Positions 8,168-16,178 of a DNA stretch of 64,000 nucleotides are shown here, one piece after another (within the stretch, counting starts at the first letter, position 1; every line of letters starts with the position of its first letter). Made by a program: the position numbers and the translations under genes. The notes under the pieces are model-generated. The model did no database searches, had not been told where the DNA came from, and saw only the letters and a program-made list of their open reading frames with translations. Source of the DNA: Pseudomonas paracarnis (GTDB taxonomy: Bacteria > Pseudomonadota > Gammaproteobacteria > Pseudomonadales > Pseudomonadaceae); the NCBI RefSeq assembly GCF_904063055.1, contig NZ_CAJFCN010000008.1, forward strand, positions 245,612 to 309,611, in the 5' to 3' direction.

Positions 8168-9499
8168 TTGGATTGGCCCACCCTGTTGACCCGCGAACGT
8201 CTTGGAAAACCCCTGCACAGCCCTGAAGAACTGGGCCGCAGTCCCTTTCACAAAGATCACGACCGCATTATTTTCTCTGGCGCGTTCCGGCGCCTGGGGC
8301 GCAAGACCCAAGTACACCCGGTGACGAGCAACGACCATATCCACACACGCTTGACCCACTCGCTGGAAGTCAGCTGCGTGGGGCGCTCCCTGGGCATGCG
8401 CGTAGGCGAAACCCTGCGCGGCGCCCTGCCCGACTGGTGCGACCCGAGCGACCTGGGCATGGTGGTGCAATCGGCCTGCCTGGCCCATGACATCGGCAAC
8501 CCACCGTTCGGGCACTCTGGCGAAGACGCCATTCGCCACTGGTTCCAACAGGCCGCCGGGCGCGGCTGGCTGGATGACATGAGCAGCGCCGAACGCAATG
8601 ACTTCCTTAACTTCGAAGGCAATGCCCAGGGTTTTCGGGTGCTCACCCAACTTGAATACCATCAGTTCGACGGCGGTACGCGGCTGACCTACGCCACCTT
8701 GGGCACTTACCTTAAATACCCCTGGACCGCCCGCCACGCCGACTCGCTGGGCTACAAGAAACACAAGTTTGGCTGTTACCAGAGCGAGCTGCCGATTCTT
8801 GAGCAAATCGCCCACAAGCTGGGGTTGCCTCAGTTGGAGGAACAACGTTGGGCGCGTCACCCGCTCGTGTATCTGATGGAGGCCGCCGACGACATCTGCT
8901 ATGCGTTGATCGACCTGGAAGACGGCCTGGAAATGGAGTTGCTGGAGTACGCCGAAGTCGAGTCATTGCTGCTGGACCTGGTCGGCGATGATCTGCCACA
9001 AACCTATCGCCAACTGGGGCCAATGGACTCGCGCCGCCGCAAGCTGGCGATCCTGCGCGGCAAAGCCATCGAGCACCTGACCAACGCAGCGGCGCAGGCG
9101 TTCGTCGAACAACAGGACGCCCTGTTGGCCGGCACGCTGCCGGGGGATCTGGTGGAGCACATGCACGGCCCGGCAAAGCGCTGCGTGCTGGATGCCAAGG
9201 ACATGGCGCGCAAGAAAATCTTCCAGGACAAGCGCAAGACGTTGCATGAAATCGGGGCCTACACCACCCTGGAAATCCTGCTGAACGCCTTCTGCGGCGC
9301 GGCCCTTGAACAACATGGCGGGCGCACCCCGTCGTTCAAGAACCGGCGCATTCTCGACCTGCTAGGCAATAGCGCGCCAGACCCCGCCTGGTCACTGCAC
9401 GCCTCGTTCCTGCGGATGATCGACTTCATCGCCGGTATGACCGACAGCTACGCCACCGAAATGGCACGAGAAATGACCGGGCGCTCCGGCCCCCAATAA
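8168..9499 (+). CDS. dgt: Deoxyguanosinetriphosphate triphosphohydrolase-like protein
   Basis: 443-residue HD-domain dNTP triphosphohydrolase that removes triphosphate from dNTPs. The metal-binding histidines and aspartate are seen in HTRLTHSLEV and HDIGNPPFGHSGEDA, preceded by DRIIFSGAFRRLGRKTQV. The start is TTG at 8168 (MDWPTLLTRERLG) with CGGAGAG upstream; the in-frame extension before it lacks family sequence. The TTG start limits translation somewhat. Downstream about 170 bases separate it from the receiver gene. Confidence 0.9.
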   Translation: MDWPTLLTRERLGKPLHSPEELGRSPFHKDHDRIIFSGAFRRLGRKTQVHPVTSNDHIHTRLTHSLEVSCVGRSLGMRVGETLRGALPDWCDPSDLGMVVQSACLAHDIGNPPFGHSGEDAIRHWFQQAAGRGWLDDMSSAERNDFLNFEGNAQGFRVLTQLEYHQFDGGTRLTYATLGTYLKYPWTARHADSLGYKKHKFGCYQSELPILEQIAHKLGLPQLEEQRWARHPLVYLMEAADDICYALIDLEDGLEMELLEYAEVESLLLDLVGDDLPQTYRQLGPMDSRRRKLAILRGKAIEHLTNAAAQAFVEQQDALLAGTLPGDLVEHMHGPAKRCVLDAKDMARKKIFQDKRKTLHEIGAYTTLEILLNAFCGAALEQHGGRTPSFKNRRILDLLGNSAPDPAWSLHASFLRMIDFIAGMTDSYATEMAREMTGRSGPQ

Positions 9500-9667
9500 C
9501 GACTTCATCAGGCAACCTGTTCCCTGAAGCGAATTGCCCTACGACGGGAACAGAGCGGCCTGATCGAATTCGTACAGACACTCGAAGAATAATCACGCGC
9601 GCTCCCAACGGACCAGCCGAGTCATTCCTACTGCCCCCATCGACGCTTGCCTTACTGTGTGCTCTTT

Positions 9668-10069
9668 ATGCCCAGCTATTCTCTCCGTATTCTTTTGGTG
9701 GAGGATCACCCCTTTCAACTCCTGGCCACCCAATGCCTGCTCAGAAGTTTCGGCTTCGACCAACTGACCGCGGTGGAAAATGCCGAGCAGGCCATACGCG
9801 CGATGAGCCAGTCCGAACACCCTTTCGACCTGATGTTATGCGACCAATGCCTGCCAGACCTGCCTGGGCTTGAACTGGTGGAAATCGCCAGCCGCCGACG
9901 CTTCATCAGCAGTGCCATCCTGTTGAGCGGCTTACCTACGCCAGAACTGGTCAACCTGACGACACAAGCCGCGCAACGAAATCTCCCCCTCCTTGGCTAT
10001 TTGCCAAAACCTTTGAACAAAGATGATCTTGAAATATTAATCGGCTTAACTTTCGACCCCCTCATGTAG
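9668..10069 (+). CDS. Stand-alone response-regulator receiver domain protein
   Basis: 133 residues made of one REC domain and no output domain. The acidic pocket is VEDHPF, the phospho-acceptor is Asp59 in LMLCDQCLPDLPG, and Lys114 lies in LPKPL. Start at ATG 9668 (MPSYSLRILLVED). Single receivers act as phosphate shuttles or sinks, or by protein contact. It sits upstream of the BvgAS-like pair on the same strand but is separated by about 250 bases with promoter-like sequence, so a role in that relay is only inferred. Confidence 0.85.
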   Translation: MPSYSLRILLVEDHPFQLLATQCLLRSFGFDQLTAVENAEQAIRAMSQSEHPFDLMLCDQCLPDLPGLELVEIASRRRFISSAILLSGLPTPELVNLTTQAAQRNLPLLGYLPKPLNKDDLEILIGLTFDPLM

Positions 10070-10318
10070 GATTTTAAACATTCCTTTCAACGAAAATAGA
10101 TACGAGGCCCGCCGTAAATTCCCCAGCCTTGCGTCTTGTCATGATCGACCTCGAAACGCTCACATGCCTTGTCACGATTACCTAACAACTTGTAGGTCTA
10201 TACCTTTTTAAATGTAGGAACTTTCCTGTTCTGCATCTACTCCTTGCGAGCTTCATACTGCGGACTCACCTTCTGAGCTAATGTGCCCGCTTTATCTGCA
10301 CCTGCATGGAATGTGACT
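10070..10318. promoter_or_regulatory. AT-rich promoter region of the BvgAS-like operon
   Basis: About 250 bases, clearly lower in GC than the flanking genes. It holds an inverted heptad pair (10215-10228) and the leader of the response regulator gene. No open frame is supported. Confidence 0.5.
10215..10228. promoter_or_regulatory. Candidate BvgA-type inverted heptad operator
   Basis: TAGGAAC-TTTCCTG: two abutting inverted heptads, each differing by one base from the BvgA half-site consensus (T/A)TTC(C/T)TA. It lies about 90 bases before the start of the BvgA-like regulator, consistent with autoregulation. Inference from pattern only. Confidence 0.45.
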
Positions 10319-10945
10319 ATGAACTCAGTTTTTATTATCGACGACCATCCCGTTATCCGGCTTGCCATTCGAATGTTGCTGGAACATGAAGGTTACAAAG
10401 TCGTCGGCGAAACAGATAACGGGTGCGATGCCATACAGATGGTGCGTGAATGCCTTCCAGACTTGGTGATTCTCGACATCAGCATCCCGAAACTTGATGG
10501 CCTTGAGGTGCTCTGCCGGTTCAACGCCATGAACACCTCGATGAAAACCCTGGTCCTCACGGCTCAATGTCCGACGTTGTTTGCCACGCGGTGCATGCGC
10601 TCGGGGGCAGAGGGCTATGTGTGCAAGGAGGGTGACCTGAGCGAGTTGCTGAGCGCCATCCGCGCGGTGCTATCCGGCTACAACTACTTCCCCAGCCAGG
10701 CCTTGAATGGCCCCGGAACGGAAGGCATGGATGCTCAGGAGCTGGAACTGTTCAAGACCGTCAACGACCGGGAGCTGATGGTGCTGCAACTGTTTGCACA
10801 AGGTCGCACTAACAAGGAAATCGCCAAAGGTATGTTCCTGAGTAACAAGACCGTCAGTACTTATAAGAAAAGATTAATGCAAAAACTCCAAGCCAAATCC
10901 TTGGTCGACCTCATCGAGTTGGCAAAACGAAACGCGCTAGTGTGA
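10319..10945 (+). CDS. NarL/LuxR-type response regulator (BvgA/EvgA-like)
   Basis: 208-residue DNA-binding response regulator. The REC domain starts at residue 1 (SVFIIDDHPVIR) with phospho-acceptor Asp53 in LVILDISIPKLDG; a LuxR-type helix-turn-helix covers about 140-200 (NDRELMVLQLFAQGRTNKEIAKGMF split by KTVSTYKKRL). Start at ATG 10319. Its stop overlaps the start of the hybrid kinase by 4 bases, so the kinase is its likely partner, as in BvgAS/EvgAS. Confidence 0.9.
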   Translation: MNSVFIIDDHPVIRLAIRMLLEHEGYKVVGETDNGCDAIQMVRECLPDLVILDISIPKLDGLEVLCRFNAMNTSMKTLVLTAQCPTLFATRCMRSGAEGYVCKEGDLSELLSAIRAVLSGYNYFPSQALNGPGTEGMDAQELELFKTVNDRELMVLQLFAQGRTNKEIAKGMFLSNKTVSTYKKRLMQKLQAKSLVDLIELAKRNALV

Positions 10946-13900
10946 GAAAGCGGATGCCCAGGCGTATAAAGGACTATCTGATTATATTAAGTGCCGGTTT
11001 GTACTTCAGCACAACTGTGCTGGCAGAGCACCAAACCAGCCCGGAACGCTTCACCCTCTTGAGTCGTGCGGGAGCTGTACAACTGGACACTCATTTTGAC
11101 AAGGCCCAGCGCCAGTGGCTGCATAACAAACGTGAACTAACGCTGGGTACATCCAGTCCTGACTACCCACCCTTTGACCTCACGTCCAGCGGACATGATT
11201 ATGAAGGCCTTACCGCCGATTACGCGGGATTGCTGGCCAAGGCACTCTCCCTGCCCATCACTGTGATGCGCTACCCGTCCCGGGCGGCTGCCATTCGCGC
11301 CCTGGAAGCCGGGGAAATCGACTTGTTGGGCTCCTCCAACGGCTTTGAGGCTGCAACGCCGAATCTGATCCTCTCCGAACCCTATGCGGTAGACCAGCCA
11401 GTCCTGGTCACACGCGAGGGAGAAACCCGCAGCCTCAGTGAAGGCCTCGACGGGCTGCGCCTGAGCCTTGTCTATCACTACCTGCCGCTTAATGAGGTGG
11501 AAAAGCTGTACCCCAAGGCGATCATCCGCGCCTACCCCTCTTATCAGAATGCCTTGAATGCAGTGGCCTTCGACCAGGCGGATGTGTTTCTCGGTGACAC
11601 CATTTCCACCCATTACATGATCAACAAGGGCTACCTCAAAAACATTCGCATGGCCAACTTCGGCAAGCATGAAGCTTATGGCTTCAGCTTTGCCACGCGT
11701 CAGGACAACCGGATGCTCTTGAGCATTGTCGATTCAGCACTGGCTTCGGTGCCCATCAATGAACGGGAGAGCATCGCCAAGCGTTGGAGTGCCGGCAGCG
11801 ATATCCTGCTGACCGACAAGAAACTGCAACTGACCCAGCGCGAAGAGCGTTGGCTCAAAGACCACCCGGTGGTGACGGTCATCGTCAACGAAACCTTCGC
11901 GCCACTGACATTTTTCGATGCGGACGGCAACTTTCGCGGGATCACCGCGGACCTGCTGGAATTGATCCGCCTGCGCACCGGCCTGCGTTTTTCGGTACAA
12001 CGTGGGCGCGACGTCAACGCGATGATCGACCAGGTCGCGACCCAGAAAGTCGATATGATCGGGGCCATCGTTCCCAGCAACGAGCGAGACCCACAACTTA
12101 ATTTCAGCCGCCCTTACCTCGAAAACTCCTATGTGCTGTTGACGCGCAAAGAGCCAGGAGCGCCGTCGAACATGGAGCAAATGGCCGGAAAGCGCCTGGC
12201 GATAACCCAGGGTAACCCCTTGGCCGCAACCTTGACCAAGGACTTTCCTGAGATTCACCTGGTGGAAACCAGTGATACATTCAGAGCATCCGAGCTGCTC
12301 GCACAGGGACAAGCAGATGGGGCCGTGAACACCCTGGTGATCGCCAACTACTTCCTGTCTTCCCAGGTTTTCCAGGACCGCCTGCAAATCAGCGCCAGCA
12401 TCGGCACCACCCCCGCAACATTCACCCTGGCCACCTCGCGCCAAGCCACGGAGTTGAGCTCGATCCTCGACAAGGCCCTGCTCAGCATTGCCCCGGATGA
12501 AATGGGCGTGATCAACAGCCGCTGGCGGGGCTACACCGCCGCGTCCGACAGTTACTGGCGAAACTATCATCAGTTGATCGCGCGCATCATCATCGGCACC
12601 GGCCTGTTGCTGTTGATTTCCTTGGCCTGGAACGCCTACATGCGGCGCCAGATCAAGCATCGAAAAATGGCCGAACGCGCCCTCAACGATCAGTTCGAGT
12701 TCATGCGCGCGCTGGTCAATGAGACGCCGCATCCGATCTACGTGCGCGACCGCAATGGCCTGCTGCAGACCTGCAACGACAGCTACCTGCAGGTGTTCGA
12801 CGTCAAGCGTGAAGACGTGATCGGCAAAAGCGTGACCCAGATGAGCATGGCCCTGGAGTCGGAGGCGGCCCAGTACCATGCTGACTATCTGCGCGTGGTG
12901 GCCGAGGGCAACCCGCTGATCCTCGATCGCAGCCTGCATATCCACGACAGGAAACTGACCATCTACCACTGGATCCTGCCTTACCGCGACTCCACGGGTG
13001 AAGTCCAAGGCATCATCGGTGGCTGGATCGATATCAGTGACCGACGCCAGCTATTCGATGAACTGCGCGCCGCCAAGGAGCGTGCCGACGAGGCCAATCG
13101 CGCCAAGAGCACGTTCCTGGCCACCATGAGCCACGAGATTCGCACCCCGATGAACGCCGTGATCGGCATGCTCGAACTGACGCTCAAGCGCGCCGATCAA
13201 GGGCATCTTGACCGTCCGGCAATCGAAGTGGCGTACAACTCGGCCAGAGACCTGCTGGAACTGATCGGTGACATCCTCGACATCGCGCGTATCGAGTCGG
13301 GCCGCCTCAGCCTGGCGCCGGAGCGCGTGAACCTGCGGGAGGTCATTGAATCAGTGGTGCGCGTGTTCGACGGTCTTGCACGGCAAAAAACCCTCAGCCT
13401 GCTGCTGGAGTTCAAGCCCGACCTTAACGATATCGAGGTGCTGATAGACCCGCTGCGCTTCAAGCAGGTGCTCTCGAACCTTGTGAGCAACGCGATCAAG
13501 TTCACCGAACAGGGGCAGGTCAAGATCAAGGTTGAACTGCAGCCTACCCAGGCACCGGAGCAGATCGAGCTGAAACTGGTGGTGGAAGACACCGGCATCG
13601 GCATCAGTCGGGAGGACCAACTGCGCCTGTTCGAACCCTTTGCGCAAGCAGACAATTCCGGGCAACTGGCCCGTAGTGGTGCGGGCCTGGGGCTGGTGAT
13701 CTGCCGCAGCCTGTGCGCGATGATGGGCGGCCAACTGAGCCTGAGCAGCGTGCCCATGGTGGGCACCCAGGTGCACGTCAACCTGAGCATGCCCCGCTTG
13801 CAAGCGGTCCAGCCGGTAGGTGACCAAACGCCGCAAAAGCCGGCTACCGCACTGATGCTTAATGTACTGGTGGTCGACGATCACCCGGCGAACCGCCTGC

Positions 13901-14589
13901 TGATGTGCCAGCAGCTGGGCTACCTGGGCCATAAATTCACCGCTGCCGAGCACGGTGCGGCGGGGTTCCAGGCCTGGCGTAAAGAGCATTTCGACTTAGT
14001 GATTGCCGACTGCAATATGCCCATCATGAATGGCTATGAACTGAGTCGCTCAATCCGTGAGTATGAGCAGCGCGAGCAATTGGTGCCCTGCGTGGTACTG
14101 GGCTTTACCGCCAACGCCCAGCCAGAGGAAAGGCAACGGTGCGTGCAAGCCGGCATGGATGACTGCCTGTTCAAGCCCATCAGCCTTACCGTGCTGGAGC
14201 GCCAACTGACACACATTGTCCCTAAAGCCGTGCACCCACGGCTGGACCTCGAATGCCTGGAAGCGCTGACCGGCGGTGATCCCCACTTGAGTCGACGCTT
14301 GCTGGAGGAACTGCTGAGCAGCAGCCTTCACGACCGCCAGCTGCTTATCGAACTGCTGGATCGACACGCGCCCCTCTCAGACATCATTGAGCAAGCTCAC
14401 AAGATCAAAGGCGCGGCCCGTATCGTGCAAGCCCACTCATTGGCGGGGCAATGCGAAGCCTTGGAGCAAACCTGCTCTCGCAATGAGGAGTGGGCGGTGA
14501 TCGAAAGCGGCATCAAGGCACTGGAACAACTCATGCTGGAATTGGAAAAGATGTTGCAGGTTCAGCTGGATGAGCTGCCAGGCCAATAA
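10942..14589 (+). CDS. BvgS/EvgS-type unorthodox hybrid sensor kinase
   Basis: 1215-residue four-step phosphorelay kinase. Domains in order: signal peptide (1-29), two periplasmic Venus-flytrap solute-binding domains (about 45-285 and 290-530), one membrane helix (about 547-565), PAS (about 585-700), HisKA with His731 in TMSHEIRTPMN, HATPase (N and G boxes VSNAIKFTE, DTGIGIS), receiver with Asp1023 (LVIADCNMP), and HPt with His1153 (QAHKIKGAARIV). All phosphotransfer residues are present. It starts at GTG 10942 inside the regulator's stop. Length matches BvgS (1238) and EvgS (1197). The signal sensed is unknown. Confidence 0.92.
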   Translation: MRKRMPRRIKDYLIILSAGLYFSTTVLAEHQTSPERFTLLSRAGAVQLDTHFDKAQRQWLHNKRELTLGTSSPDYPPFDLTSSGHDYEGLTADYAGLLAKALSLPITVMRYPSRAAAIRALEAGEIDLLGSSNGFEAATPNLILSEPYAVDQPVLVTREGETRSLSEGLDGLRLSLVYHYLPLNEVEKLYPKAIIRAYPSYQNALNAVAFDQADVFLGDTISTHYMINKGYLKNIRMANFGKHEAYGFSFATRQDNRMLLSIVDSALASVPINERESIAKRWSAGSDILLTDKKLQLTQREERWLKDHPVVTVIVNETFAPLTFFDADGNFRGITADLLELIRLRTGLRFSVQRGRDVNAMIDQVATQKVDMIGAIVPSNERDPQLNFSRPYLENSYVLLTRKEPGAPSNMEQMAGKRLAITQGNPLAATLTKDFPEIHLVETSDTFRASELLAQGQADGAVNTLVIANYFLSSQVFQDRLQISASIGTTPATFTLATSRQATELSSILDKALLSIAPDEMGVINSRWRGYTAASDSYWRNYHQLIARIIIGTGLLLLISLAWNAYMRRQIKHRKMAERALNDQFEFMRALVNETPHPIYVRDRNGLLQTCNDSYLQVFDVKREDVIGKSVTQMSMALESEAAQYHADYLRVVAEGNPLILDRSLHIHDRKLTIYHWILPYRDSTGEVQGIIGGWIDISDRRQLFDELRAAKERADEANRAKSTFLATMSHEIRTPMNAVIGMLELTLKRADQGHLDRPAIEVAYNSARDLLELIGDILDIARIESGRLSLAPERVNLREVIESVVRVFDGLARQKTLSLLLEFKPDLNDIEVLIDPLRFKQVLSNLVSNAIKFTEQGQVKIKVELQPTQAPEQIELKLVVEDTGIGISREDQLRLFEPFAQADNSGQLARSGAGLGLVICRSLCAMMGGQLSLSSVPMVGTQVHVNLSMPRLQAVQPVGDQTPQKPATALMLNVLVVDDHPANRLLMCQQLGYLGHKFTAAEHGAAGFQAWRKEHFDLVIADCNMPIMNGYELSRSIREYEQREQLVPCVVLGFTANAQPEERQRCVQAGMDDCLFKPISLTVLERQLTHIVPKAVHPRLDLECLEALTGGDPHLSRRLLEELLSSSLHDRQLLIELLDRHAPLSDIIEQAHKIKGAARIVQAHSLAGQCEALEQTCSRNEEWAVIESGIKALEQLMLELEKMLQVQLDELPGQ

Positions 14590-14597
14590 GTGCAACA

Positions 14598-14643
14598 GCC
14601 GGTAGCCCAAGGAACGAGCAAACGCGCTCCTTGCGCTACCGGC
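14598..14643 (+). terminator. Long hairpin after the BvgS-like gene
   Basis: GCCGGTAGC pairs with GCTACCGGC, and an inner AAGGA pairs with TCCTT. There is no T-run, so it may be a factor-dependent terminator or mRNA-stabilising hairpin. Confidence 0.5.
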
Positions 14644-14659
14644 ATAAACACCCGCCGCT

Positions 14660-15142
14660 TCAGCAGTCGGTCAATCGCAGGAAAATCGCCGCCAAGCGCT
14701 CGATCCCCACCTGGTCCTGGGGGGTAAACCGGGCCAAGGACGGGCTGTCGAGGTCAAGGACGCCAATCAATTGACCGTCCTTGACCAAGGGCACCACCAA
14801 TTCACTGTTCGAAGCGCTGTCGCAGGCAATATGGCCTGGGAATGCGTGCACATCTTCCACGCGCTGGGTTTGCCGCGTTGCCGCAGCCGCACCACACACG
14901 CCACGACCGAACGGAATGCGCACACAGGCGATTTGCCCCTGAAATGGCCCAAGCACCAGCTCTTCATTGCGATTAAGGTAAAAACCCGCCCAGTTCAAGT
15001 CATCCAGCTGGTTGAACAGGAACGCGGAAAACTGCGCACTGTTGGCAATAAAATCGCGTTCATCAGCCAACAGCGACTCCAGTTGCGCGCACAGCATGGC
15101 ATAGCCATCAAGGCCGCTGCCGGCCTGTTGTAGATCGATCAT
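14660..15142 (-). CDS. msrC: Free methionine-(R)-sulfoxide reductase (GAF domain)
   Basis: 160-residue GAF-domain enzyme reducing free methionine-R-sulfoxide in the cytosol. The three conserved cysteines are seen in IACVRIPFGRGVCGAA and GHIACDSASNSELVVPL, as in E. coli MsrC. Start at ATG 15142 (MIDLQQAGSG); the open frame continues upstream only because it overlaps the ATPase gene. The ATGA overlap with that gene indicates a two-gene operon. Confidence 0.88.
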   Translation of the reverse strand: MIDLQQAGSGLDGYAMLCAQLESLLADERDFIANSAQFSAFLFNQLDDLNWAGFYLNRNEELVLGPFQGQIACVRIPFGRGVCGAAAATRQTQRVEDVHAFPGHIACDSASNSELVVPLVKDGQLIGVLDLDSPSLARFTPQDQVGIERLAAIFLRLTDC

Positions 15143-16029
15143 GGTTGACGTTCCAGCAATTTGAGACCTACCCAGTAACGGGCGAATTGATAGGCACACC
15201 GACCATTGCGGTTGCCGCGCCCAGTGGCCCAGCGTACCGCGAGGACATCAAGCTGTTCATCGCGCTGCCACTGCAAGCCGGCCTTGCTGGCCAGCTCACC
15301 GATCCAGTGCTCCACCACATCCAGGAAATGCTCCTGGCTAAACGGGTAGAAAGACAACCACAAACCAAAACGATCCGACAAGGCAATCTTGTCTTCAACC
15401 GCCTCGCTCGGGTGCAACTCGCCATCCACGCGTTTCCAGTTGTCATTGTCGCTCTGGTTTTCCGGCACCAGATGGCGACGGTTGGACGTGGCATACAGCA
15501 GCACGTTTTCCGGCGCCTGCTCCAGGGAGCCATCCAGCACGCTCTTGAGCACCCGATAGTCACCTTCGCCGGCCTCGAACGACAGGTCATCGCAAAATAA
15601 AATAAAGCGTTGTGGTAGCTTGATCAGTTGCTCGACCACCCGCGGCAGGTCCGCCAGGTGGTCACGCTCGATCTCGATCAAGCGCAGGCCCGCGTTGGCG
15701 TGCTGGGCGAGCAAGGCACGGACCATGGAAGACTTGCCGGTGCCACGCGAACCCCACAACAGCGCATGGTTGGCGGGCAAACCGTCGAGGAACTGTTGGG
15801 TGTTGCGCGCCAGTTGTTCACGTTGCTTGTCGACACCTATCAGGTCCGACAAGCGCATGTCCAGGCTGACCTCCAGCGGCAACAGGAAGCCATTGCGGCC
15901 TTCGCGCTGCCAACGGGCGGCGAGGCATTGGTTCCAGTCGATCGCTTGGCGCGGTGCGGGTAACAACGGTTCCAGGCGAGCCAGCACCGCATCGGCACGC
16001 TCAAGAAAGGCATTCAATCGAGAATCCAC
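15139..16029 (-). CDS. DUF815-family ATP-binding protein
   Basis: 296-residue AAA-like ATPase. Walker A is GSRGTGKSS near residue 95, Walker B is FILFCDDLSF, and a sensor-like YATSNRRHL follows. This matches the DUF815 family of unknown function. The start is GTG at 16029 with AGAGGA 6-7 bases before it; the longer frame to 16104 has no good Shine-Dalgarno. Overlaps msrC by 4 bases downstream and faces the SagS-like kinase gene upstream. Confidence 0.85.
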   Translation of the reverse strand: MDSRLNAFLERADAVLARLEPLLPAPRQAIDWNQCLAARWQREGRNGFLLPLEVSLDMRLSDLIGVDKQREQLARNTQQFLDGLPANHALLWGSRGTGKSSMVRALLAQHANAGLRLIEIERDHLADLPRVVEQLIKLPQRFILFCDDLSFEAGEGDYRVLKSVLDGSLEQAPENVLLYATSNRRHLVPENQSDNDNWKRVDGELHPSEAVEDKIALSDRFGLWLSFYPFSQEHFLDVVEHWIGELASKAGLQWQRDEQLDVLAVRWATGRGNRNGRCAYQFARYWVGLKLLERQP

Positions 16030-16178
16030 AGCTATTCCTCTGGCAAGTTCTTGCAAAAGATGGCGTATTGGCAACCCTGCGGCACACTGCATGGGCTGCA
16101 TCAAACAAACGATTCATGCCGGGCAAGCCAAAGCTTGTGGATGTTCAGCTATGCTTGCCGGGCGAAGGGAAACGCTAA

